64,000 nt of DNA from Flavisolibacter nicotianae (GCF_003628535.1 NZ_RBCI01000007.1:62001-126000), one strand, 5' to 3'; shown: positions 24,853-35,287, numbered from the stretch's first letter. Notes: generated by a model from the sequence alone, not told the origin. Program-made: numbers and translations.

Positions 24853-25007
24853 GACTGGTGCCGAATTGGTGTTTAAAAACAGTGTGAAGAAAATACTGTG
24901 CCTGACCTTTTTCCCGGCTGTGGAAACATTAACACCCTCTTGGTAAATTAAGGCAAAATGCCTGCTGAAAACGCTGCTTTTTGTCAGGTTTTTAAGGCTA
25001 AAAAAGG

Positions 25008-25015
25008 TAGATTTG
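25008..25015 (+). promoter_or_regulatory. gyrA -7 promoter element
   Basis: TAGATTTG matches the Bacteroidota TAnnTTTG element, 33 bases before the gyrA ATG. A TTTTTG at 24978..24983 is the only -33 candidate; at 24 bases the spacer is longer than usual. Confidence 0.4.
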
Positions 25016-25048
25016 CCCACCTTTAAAATTTGACGTTAAGTACACAGA

Positions 25049-27661
25049 ATGGAAAATAATTTACAACCCCAGGAGACGCAGGATTTTAACCGGATTATTC
25101 CCATCAACATCGAAGAGCAAATGAAGACCGCCTACATCGACTATTCCATGTCGGTGATCGTGGGTCGTGCGCTGCCCGATGTGCGGGATGGTTTAAAGCC
25201 GGTACACCGCCGTATCCTGTTTGCGATGAATGAGCTGGGCATGGGCCACAGCAAACCCTATAAGAAAAGTGCCCGTATCGTGGGTGAGGTGTTGGGTAAA
25301 TACCACCCGCACGGTGATACGGCCGTTTACGACGCCATGGTGCGGATGGCGCAGGACTGGAATATCCGTTACCCGCTAATCGACGGGCAGGGTAACTACG
25401 GAAGCCAGGACGGCGACGGACCGGCGGCCATGCGTTACACGGAAGCCCGTATGACCCGCATGGCAGAAGCCATGCTGCAGGATATCGAAAAAGAAACGGT
25501 CGATTTCGGCCTGAACTTCGACGACTCGCTGGAAGAGCCGACGGTTCTGCCAACCCGAATCCCGCAATTGCTGGTGAACGGTTCAAGCGGTATTGCCGTG
25601 GGTATGGCTACCAACATGATGCCCCACAACCTGAGTGAAGTGGTGGACGGTTGTATTGCCTACATCGACAACCGCGAGATCACGGTGGAAGAACTGATGC
25701 AGCACGTGAAGGCGCCCGACTTTCCCACGGGTGGTTCCATTTATGGGATGGAAGGCGTGAAATCCGGCTACCATTTTGGCCGCGGACGTGTGGTGCTCCG
25801 TGGCAAGCTTCATGTGGATACAAAACCCAGCGGCCGTGAACAGATCATCATTACCGAAGTGCCTTACCAGGTGAACCGTGATACGCTTTGTAATCGCATT
25901 GGTGAACTGGTGAATGACAAAATTCTCGAAGGCATCGCCCACATCAACAACGAATCGAACAACAAAGAAGGCACCCGCATTGTGATGGACCTGAAACGCG
26001 ATGCCGTTGCCAACGTTGTCATCAACCAGTTGTTCAAATACACGGAACTGCAGACCAGCTATGGGATTAACAACGTGGCGATCGTGAAAGGCCGTCCGAA
26101 AATCCTGTCGCTGAAAGAACTTATTTCGGAGTTTGTCGATTTCCGCCACGATGTGGTTTATCGCCGCACCCAGTTCGAATTGCGTGAAGCGGAAAAGCGG
26201 GCCCATATCCTGCAGGGCTATCTCATCGCCCTTGACCACCTCGACGAAGTGATTGCCCTGATCCGTGCATCTTCCACGCCGGATATTGCCAAGGACAACC
26301 TGGTGAATGCCGGTTGGGGTTTGGACGAGATCCAGGCAAAGGCTATTCTCGAATTGCGCCTCCAGCGCCTTACCGGTATGGAGCGGGAAAAGATCAAGCA
26401 GGAATACGACGACCTGATGAAGCTGATCGCCCACCTGAAAGAGATCCTCGCCAACGAGGGCCTGCGTTACGAGATCATCAAAACCGAACTGAATGAAGTG
26501 AAGGAAAAGTTTGGTGATGTGCGGAAGACGGAAATTACCCTTTTGGACAACGAGGTTAGCATTAAAGACCTCATCAAGGAAGAAGACGTGGTGATCACGA
26601 TCTCCCACCTTGGCTATATCAAACGGACATCCGCATCCGATTACCGTGCACAACGGCGCGGCGGACGTGGCGTGATGGGTGGAAAAACCCGTGAGGAAGA
26701 TTATATCGAGCACCTTTTTGTTGCGTCGACGCACCACACGCTGCTGTTCTTTACCGAAAAAGGACGCTGCTACTGGCTGAATGTTTACCAGATCCCGGAA
26801 GGAGAGAAGAACAGCAAGGGTCGTGCAATTCAAAATCTTTTGCAAATTTCTCCCGACGACAAGGTCAGGGCGATCATCGATGTAAAAGACCTGCAGGATG
26901 CCGAATTCGTGAATAACAATTACATCGTGCTTTGTACCAAAAAAGGTGTCATCAAGAAAACGGCGCTGATTGACTTCAGCCGTCCGCGTTCGACCGGTGT
27001 AAATGCCATTACGATCGTAGAAGGCGACCAGTTGCTGGAAGCCAAGCTGACCGATGGTTTGTGCGACATTATGATGGCAATTAATTCGGGCCGGGCCATC
27101 CGTTTCCCCGAATCGAAAGTGCGTACGACAGGCCGCGGCGCTATCGGCGTAACCGGGATTGAAGTGGAGAAAGAAGGCGAAGAAGTTGTTGGTATGATTT
27201 GTGTTAATCCCGAGACGCAAAAAGACAGGACCGTTCTCGTGGTTAGTGAAAAAGGCTATGGAAAACGCACACCAGTGGACGAATACCGCATCACCAACCG
27301 TGGTGGAAAGGGTGTGAAAACAATCAGTGTGACAGACAAGACAGGCCGTTTGGTAGGAATTGTGGACGTGGCCGAAAGTGAAGACCTGATGATTACCTGT
27401 AAGAGCGGCATTACCATCCGCATGAATGTGGCTGCCATCAGTGAACAAGGCAGGGCCACGCAGGGTGTGAAGCTGATTCGAATTGAAGAGGGAGATGAAA
27501 TTGCAGCACTGACCAAACTGGATGAACAGGAAGAGGACGTGATCTTCGCTGAAGAGGGAACCGAGGCAACAACGACGGAAGAGAACACCGTTTCACCAGA
27601 AGCTTCAACCGACCAAGCCGAAAACACAACAGAAGGAGAGCAGGAAGCTCCAATCGCTTAA
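25049..27661 (+). CDS. gyrA: DNA gyrase subunit A
   Basis: 870-residue breakage-reunion subunit of DNA gyrase, acting with GyrB to introduce negative supercoils. The catalytic tyrosine is Y130 in AAMRYTEAR. The quinolone-resistance region reads [15 protein letters not shown], with Thr91 at the position of E. coli Ser83 and Asp95 at that of Asp87. The GyrA box QRRGGRG needed for DNA wrapping is present, followed by the six-bladed C-terminal propeller. It ends in an acidic Glu/Thr-rich tail. A threonine at the Ser83 site occurs naturally in several species and does not by itself imply resistance. Start at 25049; a TPR gene follows after 18 bases. Confidence 0.98.
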   Translation: MENNLQPQETQDFNRIIPINIEEQMKTAYIDYSMSVIVGRALPDVRDGLKPVHRRILFAMNELGMGHSKPYKKSARIVGEVLGKYHPHGDTAVYDAMVRMAQDWNIRYPLIDGQGNYGSQDGDGPAAMRYTEARMTRMAEAMLQDIEKETVDFGLNFDDSLEEPTVLPTRIPQLLVNGSSGIAVGMATNMMPHNLSEVVDGCIAYIDNREITVEELMQHVKAPDFPTGGSIYGMEGVKSGYHFGRGRVVLRGKLHVDTKPSGREQIIITEVPYQVNRDTLCNRIGELVNDKILEGIAHINNESNNKEGTRIVMDLKRDAVANVVINQLFKYTELQTSYGINNVAIVKGRPKILSLKELISEFVDFRHDVVYRRTQFELREAEKRAHILQGYLIALDHLDEVIALIRASSTPDIAKDNLVNAGWGLDEIQAKAILELRLQRLTGMEREKIKQEYDDLMKLIAHLKEILANEGLRYEIIKTELNEVKEKFGDVRKTEITLLDNEVSIKDLIKEEDVVITISHLGYIKRTSASDYRAQRRGGRGVMGGKTREEDYIEHLFVASTHHTLLFFTEKGRCYWLNVYQIPEGEKNSKGRAIQNLLQISPDDKVRAIIDVKDLQDAEFVNNNYIVLCTKKGVIKKTALIDFSRPRSTGVNAITIVEGDQLLEAKLTDGLCDIMMAINSGRAIRFPESKVRTTGRGAIGVTGIEVEKEGEEVVGMICVNPETQKDRTVLVVSEKGYGKRTPVDEYRITNRGGKGVKTISVTDKTGRLVGIVDVAESEDLMITCKSGITIRMNVAAISEQGRATQGVKLIRIEEGDEIAALTKLDEQEEDVIFAEEGTEATTTEENTVSPEASTDQAENTTEGEQEAPIA

Positions 27662-27679
27662 CTATAAAATCAAAAAACA

Positions 27680-28930
27680 ATGCGTAAACTGTTATTATTT
27701 GTTGGTCTCGCACTTGCCGTTCAATCGTTTGGACAGAAGGCAGAAAAACTGGATGATGTAAAAGAAAAGGTACAGAAAGGCAAATACGACGAAGCAAAGG
27801 AAAAACTTGACAAAGTGCTGGCCGATCCGCAAAATGCAAACAACGCAGATGCCCTTTTTTACAAAGCGGTCGTTTATCACAACCTGGGCAAACAAAAATC
27901 GGACAGCGTTATGATGCAGGCCAGCTTCGATGCCATGAAAGCTTACGTGGACCTCGAAAAGAGCAAGCCAGAAGGCCAGCGCATGTTGCTGTCGACACTT
28001 GAAAATCACAAGACATTGGTAGATATCTATCAAAGTTTTTTCCAGAAGGGCGTGCAGAACTTCCAGAGCACTTCGTATGAAAATGCCTTGCGCAATTTCG
28101 AGAATGCGCTTGATGCCTTCACGATCCTTCAGAAGAATGGTCTTGTGAATGCAAAATTCGACACGACATCCACCTTGTATGCCGGGTACGCAGCACAGAA
28201 CTCCAAGGCCTATGACAAGGCAGCCAAGTATTATGACGTGATCATTAACAACAACATTGTTGACACGAACTATGTTGGCCTGTACCGTTTCATGATCAAT
28301 GCCAACCTGGAAAAAAAGGACACGGCAACGGCTAAAAAATACCTGGAAGTCAGCCAGCAGCGTTTCCCGATGTACAGCGATGTATGGCTGGATTACCAGA
28401 CACTGTTTCTTCCTGCCGATAAGCAAAAACGGTTTGCCGAATACCAATCGCTGGTAAAGGCAAATCCGAAAAATGAAACGCTGGCAATGAACTATGCCAT
28501 TGAGCTTTACAACTATGTTCGTTCCAGTGATGCTGCAGAAAATGATTCGACATTGCGTTTGCAAACAGAATCTGCCTTGCGGAACGTGTTGCAAATGGAT
28601 CCTTCTTCCTCAACCGGCAACCTGCTGATCTCGCAGTTTTACTGGACAGAATTGTACCAGTTGCAATCGGCGCTGGATGCGGTAAGAGGAACTACTCCCG
28701 CTGCAACCGCGAAGAAAAAAGAGTTGAACGCGAAAATGGATGCCGTGTTTGATAAGGTATTTCCTTACCTGACAAAGTCGTATGAACTTTACAGTGCGCA
28801 GACAACGCTGAAGCCCCAGGATAAGGCCAACTACCGGATTGTTTTGGGACAGCTTTCTGATTATTACAACCGGAAAAAGCAGCCGGCAAAAGCTGCCGAA
28901 TACCAGGCAAAAACAAAAGCATTGCAATAA
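27680..28930 (+). CDS. Secreted TPR-repeat protein
   Basis: 416-residue protein: signal peptide (MRKLLLFVGLALAVQSFGQ), then helical repeats of the tetratricopeptide type (YDEAKEKLDKVLADPQNANNADALFYKAVVYHNLGK; YENALRNFENALDAF; AYDKAAKYYDVIINNN; KKQPAKAAEYQAKTKAL). It should sit in the periplasm or on the outer membrane and scaffold other proteins; no partner is obvious. It starts 18 bases after gyrA on the same strand, so it is probably transcribed with it, an arrangement seen in other Bacteroidota. A strong terminator follows at 28951. Confidence 0.8.
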   Translation: MRKLLLFVGLALAVQSFGQKAEKLDDVKEKVQKGKYDEAKEKLDKVLADPQNANNADALFYKAVVYHNLGKQKSDSVMMQASFDAMKAYVDLEKSKPEGQRMLLSTLENHKTLVDIYQSFFQKGVQNFQSTSYENALRNFENALDAFTILQKNGLVNAKFDTTSTLYAGYAAQNSKAYDKAAKYYDVIINNNIVDTNYVGLYRFMINANLEKKDTATAKKYLEVSQQRFPMYSDVWLDYQTLFLPADKQKRFAEYQSLVKANPKNETLAMNYAIELYNYVRSSDAAENDSTLRLQTESALRNVLQMDPSSSTGNLLISQFYWTELYQLQSALDAVRGTTPAATAKKKELNAKMDAVFDKVFPYLTKSYELYSAQTTLKPQDKANYRIVLGQLSDYYNRKKQPAKAAEYQAKTKALQ

Positions 28931-28950
28931 AGAACTCATCCCGGATAGAA

Positions 28951-28980
28951 AAAGGGGCTGTGCAACACAGCCCCTTTTTT
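28951..28980. terminator. Strong terminator after the TPR gene
   Basis: Perfect 12-base-pair stem AAAGGGGCTGTG/CACAGCCCCTTT (28951..28962, 28966..28977) with a 3-base loop, then TTTTTT on the plus strand; the A run on the left also makes it functional for minus-strand transcripts ending here. Confidence 0.93.
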
Positions 28981-29004
28981 GTGGGTATGAGACGGGTTGA
29001 AAGG

Positions 29005-29172
29005 TTAATTCAAGTCCCTAGCCCATTCCTTCAATTTTTCCGCTTTAGTCATTGCCCGGAAAAAGTTTCCGAACAATTTTCCGAATGAATTACGCTGTTT
29101 TGCAACACTACGGTAGCGCAGGGACGATAGAGATGAAGAAGACATTTTGCAGGTTTTCGTTGCAGAAGCCAT
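29005..29172 (-). CDS. Possible small basic protein, 55 residues
   Basis: Open frame of 55 codons on the minus strand, between two terminators: begins MASATKTCKM, has a serine-rich stretch, then a basic/aromatic amphipathic segment (SFGKLFGNFFRAMTKAEKL) and ends WARDLN. An internal ATG at 29145 would give 46 residues. The following terminator (28951..28980) is placed correctly for it. I do not recognise it, and no ribosome-binding signal is visible, so it may be non-coding. Confidence 0.35.
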   Translation of the reverse strand: MASATKTCKMSSSSLSSLRYRSVAKQRNSFGKLFGNFFRAMTKAEKLKEWARDLN

Positions 29173-29302
29173 TGTTGCATACTATGGAATCATGGCAAAA
29201 GCAAAACGCTTGCCCTGGAATGACCGACTGAAGCTGATGTCGTTGTGAACGCAATTTCAAATTAGCTATACTGCACATTGCCAAATGCAGGCTTTCCTGT
29301 AG

Positions 29303-29337
29303 AAAAAAAGGCTGTCCAGGAAAATTGGACAGCCTTT
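29303..29337 (-). terminator. Terminator of the deoR-susC-susD cluster
   Basis: Stem AAAGGCTGTCC/GGACAGCCTTT (29307..29317 and 29327..29337) with a 9-base loop. On the minus strand it runs into TTTTTTTCT. It is about 55 bases past the susD stop codon. Confidence 0.88.
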
Positions 29338-29393
29338 ATCATGCGTAAGCTATTTCGAAGGAATATGCTGCAGCTAAAGAGAAAGCCGCACCA

Positions 29394-31088
29394 TTATTGC
29401 CAACCTGGATTTTGCACTAATTCCACTCCATTGGTTTTATACAACTGTATTTGGTCAAGGGGGAGAGGATCCAGGTATACTTTCGGATCGGTAAACAAGC
29501 GTTGTGAAGCGGCGGAAGGTGCGGGAATAATATAACCTTCGGTCGCGTTGTTTTCGATTTTTACATCTGAATGAAGTGTTGGCCAGTCGGACCGTTTAAT
29601 CCAGGCGCCCCGGTTGATGTCAGCATTCGCCTGTGTATCCGTGTACTCCAGTTTTTTCCAGCGTTTCAAATCACTCAAGCGGAATCCTTCAAACATTAAT
29701 TCTGTCCGGCGTTCGCGGCGGATTTCCCAGATGATGGAAGGAACCGAAGGATCACGGTCCGGGTCATCGTAGGGTGTTCCGTTGACAGCGGGCTGGTCGC
29801 CCATGACCTGAAGCGGCGGCATGTTAATGCCCGGACGGCTGCGCAATTTGTTGATGGATTTGTCGAGATCGGCCTGTGTGAGCATTCCCAATTCAGCCGT
29901 GGCTTCGGCATAGTTCAGCAACACTTCACCGAAACGAATGACCGGCGCATCAGTGCGGTTCAGGCTACTGCTTCCTTCGGGCAAATCTTTAATCGATTCA
30001 TTGAAGAATTTACGGGTGGCGTAACCTGAGGTTGAATAATTGGATACCACGCCCTTCAACCGCAGTTCCGGAACAATGGTTTCTGACAAACGCGGGTCGC
30101 GGTTGGCCATTACGTTGCCGATGGTTTTATCTCCCTGGTACAAGGGTGACAGTTTAATGGGCAGGCCATCTTTAGCCAGGAATGATTCTACAGCATCTTT
30201 TGAGGCACCGGACTGCGGTTCGCCGTTTACATAGCTGTGTAAACTATGAGTCAGCACACCGGTTTCGTACTGGCGGTAAAGAATCACCTCTTTTTTACCG
30301 GCCAGGTCCAGTGAGTTAAACAGGCTCCTGAAATTATCCGTTGCCGCATATTTGTTTGATTTGATCACTTCGTCCGCGGCCCATTTCGCTACTTGCAGGT
30401 AAGACGTTGCTTTCTGCTGGTTGATGTTGTGATACTTTTCGTATGTCCCTTCAAAGAGCATAATGCGAGACATCATTGCTAAAACAACATTTTTATTTAC
30501 TGTCAAACCATCCGTTCCATCACTGGCCCGGACGTTTTCCGCTGCATACTGCAGATCGGCCAGCACGTTGTCCATGACCAGTGTACGCGGATCGCGGGGT
30601 TTATACAGTTCCGGCGACGCTTCATCCAGTTCCTTGTCAATCCAGGGAACGTCGCCAAACGTTGATACCAAATCGGCGTATTCCAATGCACGAAAGAATC
30701 GGCCAACGCCGGTCCAGTGTTTTTTTGCTTCGTCACTGACAGGTGCTGTTTGCACCCGGTTGATCATGATGTTTGCCTTTCTTACCCAGGCAAATGACCA
30801 GCCTCCACCCGAAGCGGGAACCACTTTGGTGAATGGGGTAGGTGTGGTCGGTGCAAAATCGTCATTGAGGCTTTGCCCCGAGAAAAACTTGCCCCACGTA
30901 AAGCCTGAGCCATACCCACTGAAATAATTCGGGTAAAAGCCATAGGCAAACGTGCGGATATTGTTCTCACTGGTCCAGAAAGAAGTGTCTTCCAGCGCAT
31001 CCTGCGGAAGGCGTGTCAGGAAGTCCTTTTTGCAGCCCGTCGCCACGAGGAGCGCTGCCGCTAACACGGTAATTATTTTATTTTTCAT
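29394..31088 (-). CDS. SusD/RagB family nutrient-binding outer-membrane lipoprotein
   Basis: 564-residue lipoprotein (signal with VATGC lipobox at about residue 19) of the SusD/RagB family: opening FLTRLPQDALEDTSFWTSENN, TPR-like helices, and the family C-terminus (RRERRTELMFEGFRLSDLKRWKKLE, then YLDPLPLDQIQLYKTNGVELVQNPGW). It binds the substrate on the outer face and acts as the lid of the SusC pore. It is immediately downstream (9 bases) of its SusC partner. No glycosidase or protease gene accompanies the pair, so the substrate cannot be named. Confidence 0.96.
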   Translation of the reverse strand: MKNKIITVLAAALLVATGCKKDFLTRLPQDALEDTSFWTSENNIRTFAYGFYPNYFSGYGSGFTWGKFFSGQSLNDDFAPTTPTPFTKVVPASGGGWSFAWVRKANIMINRVQTAPVSDEAKKHWTGVGRFFRALEYADLVSTFGDVPWIDKELDEASPELYKPRDPRTLVMDNVLADLQYAAENVRASDGTDGLTVNKNVVLAMMSRIMLFEGTYEKYHNINQQKATSYLQVAKWAADEVIKSNKYAATDNFRSLFNSLDLAGKKEVILYRQYETGVLTHSLHSYVNGEPQSGASKDAVESFLAKDGLPIKLSPLYQGDKTIGNVMANRDPRLSETIVPELRLKGVVSNYSTSGYATRKFFNESIKDLPEGSSSLNRTDAPVIRFGEVLLNYAEATAELGMLTQADLDKSINKLRSRPGINMPPLQVMGDQPAVNGTPYDDPDRDPSVPSIIWEIRRERRTELMFEGFRLSDLKRWKKLEYTDTQANADINRGAWIKRSDWPTLHSDVKIENNATEGYIIPAPSAASQRLFTDPKVYLDPLPLDQIQLYKTNGVELVQNPGWQ

Positions 31089-31097
31089 ACTAATTTT

Positions 31098-34000
31098 TTA
31101 AAGGTTTACTTGAACGCCAAATGAAATGGATTTGCGATACGGATACACACGGCCAAAGGTGTTCGGATCGTTCAGGCCGGCATCAGTATAGTTTACCTCC
31201 GGATCAATGGGTACTTGCAGGCGGTCGAACGTCAGCAGGTTTTCGCCGCTGACATACAGACGCACATTTTTCAAACCGGCCCGGCTGGCCCATTTGACCG
31301 GCAGCTTATAGCCGATGTTCACGTTCTTCAGGCGGGTATAAGCCATGTTCAACAAATACTTGGTTTGCGGCAAAAAGTTGCGTGTGGCATTCGACTGCAA
31401 TTGATCGGTTGGACGAGGGTAGTAGGCGTTGGGGTTTTCCGGTTTCCAGTAATCCAGCTGGTGTGCAAACCATCCTTCGCCAATGCGATAACCGGGAATC
31501 ACCACCGGACCATTGGCCCACATCTGGCGGCTTCCGACACCCTGGACGAACATGTTCAGATCAATGCCTTTCCAGTCAACACCAAGGCGAACACCATATT
31601 GGTACCGGGGAGTGGAGTTACCGATAATGCGCTGGTCACCGGGATCGCTTACGGTATTCGATCCAATGTCAATCTTTCCATCTCCGTTCAGGTCTTTGTA
31701 TTTAATGTCGCCAGGACCGTAGAAGAACGTACCAGTTTCCCAGCGGGTTTGCGTGGCAACACCTTTGTTCATGACATACTTACCGTTTTGCAAAAGCAAG
31801 TTGCCGTTGGCATCCTTTTGAAAATCATCGGCTGTAAAAAAGCGGTCTGTCTCATAGCCCCAAATCTCGCCAATGAGCCGGCCTTCGTAGTTGGAGGAAA
31901 TCAAACCGGTGGCATTGCTGCCGTATTTTGTCAGTTTTTCCTGGAAGTCGGACAACAAGCCCGTGATGTTCAACTGGAAATCCTTGCCAAAACGATGGCT
32001 CCAGTCGAGTTGCAATTCCCAGCCTTTTGTTTGCAGGTCGCCAAAGTTCCGTGGCGGAGCTGATGTACCCAAAGTGCTTGGCACGGTAAGACCACCCGTG
32101 ATCATGTCGCTCGTTGTGCGGTTGTACCAGTCGAATGTGACACCCAGTTTGTTGTTGAATAACTTCGCATCAACACCAAAATCAAGCGTTGTGACGGTTT
32201 CCCAGGTCAGCGAAGGAGAAACCAGGGGAGGCGTGCCTACTGTAGCCATGTTCACATTGCCCACCAACCAACCTGACGTTGTTGAATTCATGATGCTCAA
32301 AAAGCGGTTGCTTCCCACATCCTGGTTACCCACGGATCCCCATGAACCTCTCAACTTTAAAAAGTTCAGGATGTTTTTGGAGAAGTCCATGAAGTTCTCC
32401 TGTGTCAGCACATAACCGGCAGATACAGAAGGAAAGAAGGCCCATTGGTCTTTTACAGGGAAGCTGGATGAACCGTCGTAACGGCCGTTCAGCTCCAGCA
32501 AATACTTGTTCTGGAAGGCATAGTTGATCCGTCCGAAATAACCGCGGGTGGCCCATTGCCTGGCCGAGCTGCCCACAAACTGGTCGCCGGTAGCCAGGTT
32601 TGGCTGGCCCATATCCGGGTTCAGCAGCGTTCTTCTCTCTGCCCGCTGGTAACCATTTTCAAAAACTTCGATGTCAGTACCGGTAATGAATTTCAGGCTG
32701 TGCGCCTTTCCTAAATCGGCATTGTACGTGGCGAAGCCTCTCACAGTGTTCCGCTCACTCCAGGCCGATGCCAGTATTGCCCTGTCGTACGTAGCGCTGG
32801 TGTATGGACGGTAGATCATTTGACCACCCCAAAAATCCCAGGCCGCTACACTTCCACCAGTTTGCTGCTCGCGGTAACCCGTGCTGGTAAAGGTGTAATC
32901 CCCGTCAAAGGTCAGGCCCTTCATGATCTTGAATGTTCCACCCAATTGAACACGGGTCAGGTTATCGTAGTAAGGGGTCATTTTTGCCTGTTGCACTTCG
33001 GTCAGCGCACTACGGAACGGTTTGCCCTCGTACGTGCCATACGGGTAATACGCCTGCCACCGTGATAAGTAGTACCAGGGATCGTAGGTATCGCTGGAAA
33101 AATAATAGGGCCTTGTGCGTTTGGCTCGTGACAAGATAATTTTTGAGCGTGCATCAAGCCAACTGGTGACGCTAGCGTTCACACCCAGGTTTGCCGTAAA
33201 GCGCTGGAACTCGTCCGGGTTAACTTTCAGTGCACCTTTCTGGTCGGTATAGCCAAGTCCCAGTGTATAGCCCACTTTGGCGCTGCTTCCGTCGATGGAC
33301 AGGTTGTGGTTTTGCTGCGGTGCCCAGTTGCGCAGGTACATTTCCATCGGGTCCCAGGTACGGTAGAAAAACAATTGATTGTTCCGGATTTCAAAGTCGC
33401 GGCCCATCACCATTTCATCGCCCAGGTTTTGATTCCCGTACTGCGCCTGCCAGTCACGCATTTTTTGAATGGCAATCTGGTCCACCGTCATTCCCAATGC
33501 AGAAAAAGTGGTCGTGTTCGGGTTGTTGCGTTTGTAGGCGAGCAAAGCCATTTCAGCACCTTCGGCACCCGGTGCCACTTTTGGAATGGTTGTGGGCTGG
33601 CTGAAGGAGAAGTTGTTGTTGTAAGAAATCTGCGTACGCTCTGCGCCTTTGCGTCCCGACTTGGTGGTAATGAGCACGACACCCCAGGCAGCTCTTGTTC
33701 CGTAAATAGAAGTCGAAGCCGCGTCTTTGAGCACGGAGATCGACTCAATATCATCAGGATTGATCATGCGGAGATCGGTAAACTCTACGTTGTCGACAAG
33801 GATCAGCGGTTTTGCGCCGCCGCCGTTCAGCGAACCACTTAAACCACGGAGGGTGATGGAAGGGTTGGTTCCAATGTCGCCGCTTGGCGTGGTGATGGTC
33901 AGTCCGGGTACAGAACCCTGAAGACCCCGGGCAACATCATTGGTTGGCCTTGAACCCAATTGTTCTTTTACATTGACCGTGGTTACGGCACCAGTCAGGT

Positions 34001-34352
34001 TGGCCCTTCTTTGCGTGCCATAACCGACTACCACAACGTCCTGCAGGTTGTTTTGTCCCTGCTTTAGTTTAATGGCCAGGGAAGCCGTTTTTCCTACTTC
34101 AAATTCCTGTGGCGTGTAACCAATAAATGAAACAATAAGCGCCTGCCCGCTGGCAGCCTGAATACTGAAATGACCCGCGGCATCGGTCAGGGTGCCACGG
34201 TTTGTTCCTTTCACGTTTACCGAAGCTCCGGCAAGCGGAGCGTTGTTTTCGTCAGTTACGGTCCCGGTAATGGTTTTCTCTTGTGCCAGCGTTGTAAGAC
34301 ACAGAAGGAGAAATCCCATTACGAAGATCCAGGGTTGTGTAAATTTCCTCAT
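31098..34352 (-). CDS. SusC/RagA family TonB-dependent receptor
   Basis: 1084-residue outer-membrane receptor: signal peptide (MRKFTQPWIFVMGFLLLCLTTLAQ), carboxypeptidase-regulatory-like domain (ITGTVTDENNAPLAGASVNVKG, FIGYTPQEF), TonB-dependent plug (DVVVVGYGTQRRANLTGAVTTV, ILVDNVEF, SISVLKDAASTSIYGTRAAWGVVLITTK), then a 22-strand barrel to the C-terminal FGVQVNL. Imports oligomers with its SusD partner using TonB energy. Two starts are possible, 34361 and 34352; the second leaves a cleaner signal. It lies 72 bases downstream of a DeoR-type regulator on the same strand, which may control it. Confidence 0.96.
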   Translation of the reverse strand: MRKFTQPWIFVMGFLLLCLTTLAQEKTITGTVTDENNAPLAGASVNVKGTNRGTLTDAAGHFSIQAASGQALIVSFIGYTPQEFEVGKTASLAIKLKQGQNNLQDVVVVGYGTQRRANLTGAVTTVNVKEQLGSRPTNDVARGLQGSVPGLTITTPSGDIGTNPSITLRGLSGSLNGGGAKPLILVDNVEFTDLRMINPDDIESISVLKDAASTSIYGTRAAWGVVLITTKSGRKGAERTQISYNNNFSFSQPTTIPKVAPGAEGAEMALLAYKRNNPNTTTFSALGMTVDQIAIQKMRDWQAQYGNQNLGDEMVMGRDFEIRNNQLFFYRTWDPMEMYLRNWAPQQNHNLSIDGSSAKVGYTLGLGYTDQKGALKVNPDEFQRFTANLGVNASVTSWLDARSKIILSRAKRTRPYYFSSDTYDPWYYLSRWQAYYPYGTYEGKPFRSALTEVQQAKMTPYYDNLTRVQLGGTFKIMKGLTFDGDYTFTSTGYREQQTGGSVAAWDFWGGQMIYRPYTSATYDRAILASAWSERNTVRGFATYNADLGKAHSLKFITGTDIEVFENGYQRAERRTLLNPDMGQPNLATGDQFVGSSARQWATRGYFGRINYAFQNKYLLELNGRYDGSSSFPVKDQWAFFPSVSAGYVLTQENFMDFSKNILNFLKLRGSWGSVGNQDVGSNRFLSIMNSTTSGWLVGNVNMATVGTPPLVSPSLTWETVTTLDFGVDAKLFNNKLGVTFDWYNRTTSDMITGGLTVPSTLGTSAPPRNFGDLQTKGWELQLDWSHRFGKDFQLNITGLLSDFQEKLTKYGSNATGLISSNYEGRLIGEIWGYETDRFFTADDFQKDANGNLLLQNGKYVMNKGVATQTRWETGTFFYGPGDIKYKDLNGDGKIDIGSNTVSDPGDQRIIGNSTPRYQYGVRLGVDWKGIDLNMFVQGVGSRQMWANGPVVIPGYRIGEGWFAHQLDYWKPENPNAYYPRPTDQLQSNATRNFLPQTKYLLNMAYTRLKNVNIGYKLPVKWASRAGLKNVRLYVSGENLLTFDRLQVPIDPEVNYTDAGLNDPNTFGRVYPYRKSISFGVQVNL

Positions 34353-34424
34353 AATAGGCATTTTAAGGTTTGAAAAATTGCAGAATGAAACATATAGTGA
34401 TCAATAGTATAAAGAGGTAAAATG

Positions 34425-35174
34425 TCAAAGCACCTGGATACCGGCTTCTTTATAGGGAAGAAGCAGATCGCTTTCGGGTGGCAATTCGGTTATGAGTATA
34501 TCGATGTCACAGGCTTCGCACACCTGTATAGGTTGTTGGGTATTAATTTTTTCGGAAATGGTAAGGCAAACCAGCTTTTGGGCGGCCCCGGTCATTGCTT
34601 TTTTCACCTGCACCACATCCCAGTCGTTGTCGGAAATGCCGTGGTGAATATCCAGTGCATTGATACCCAAAATGCAGAGATCCGCTTTGATTTCCCTGAT
34701 TTTTGTAATGGCCTCGGAGCCTGCGGTGAATTTTGAATTCTTGGAAACTTTATCGCCAATCATGATGACATCGCATTGTGGGTGGTTGGCATATTCCAGG
34801 ACAGCCGGAATGCTACAGGAGACAAACGTAGCCTGCAGATCGGGGGGAAGCGAACGAGCCAACTCCAGGATGGTTGTGCCGCCACTGGTGATGACAAACA
34901 TCCCGTTCTTTATCAGGCGCAATGCTTTCTGCGCGATGATCTTTTTCTTATCGTAGGAGTAGATTTCTTCCAGGTCGCTTGGAGTGGAATGGAACGATGA
35001 GGACAATGCGCCACCGTGCACTTTGATCAGCCGCCCTTCCTGGGCCAGTTCGTTGAGGTCGCGGCGGATGGTATCGTCCGAAACCTTCATATGCTGACTA
35101 AGATCAGTACACAGGACTTTGTTGTGTAAGTTGACCTGGTGAAGGATGTAGGTCTGTCTTTCCTTTTTAAGCAT
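34425..35174 (-). CDS. DeoR/GlpR-family transcriptional regulator
   Basis: 249-residue regulator: N-terminal DeoR winged helix (about 1-57: LKKERQTYILHQV, VSDDTIRRDLNELAQEGRLIKVHGGA), then the DeoRC sugar-phosphate-sensing domain (IAQKALRLIKNGMFVITSGGTTILELARSLP; GSEAITKIREIKADLCILGINALD). Such proteins bind phosphorylated sugars and repress catabolic genes. It is the first gene of a same-strand set with susC and susD, so the sensed compound is probably derived from the imported substrate. The ATG at 35174 starts the HTH; upstream in-frame codons to 35213 are less plausible. Confidence 0.94.
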   Translation of the reverse strand: MLKKERQTYILHQVNLHNKVLCTDLSQHMKVSDDTIRRDLNELAQEGRLIKVHGGALSSSFHSTPSDLEEIYSYDKKKIIAQKALRLIKNGMFVITSGGTTILELARSLPPDLQATFVSCSIPAVLEYANHPQCDVIMIGDKVSKNSKFTAGSEAITKIREIKADLCILGINALDIHHGISDNDWDVVQVKKAMTGAAQKLVCLTISEKINTQQPIQVCEACDIDILITELPPESDLLLPYKEAGIQVL

Positions 35175-35287
35175 CAGCAAGCGGTTGCGCCAAAATAAGG
35201 CAAAATCCTGCATAAAACCGCAAAAAACATTTACACAATTTACTCAAACATGCACATAGGCGCAAAAACGACTATATGAGGTTGCTG

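Noticed and set aside
25583-27448. 621-codon open frame on the minus strand inside gyrA
   Set aside because: It is antisense to a certain gene, His/Phe-rich in the pattern expected of a reverse frame, and has no motif or start signal.
29192-29248. 18-codon frame beginning MAKAKRLPW on the plus strand
   Set aside because: Too short, no ribosome-binding signal, and no evidence of transcription between the terminators.
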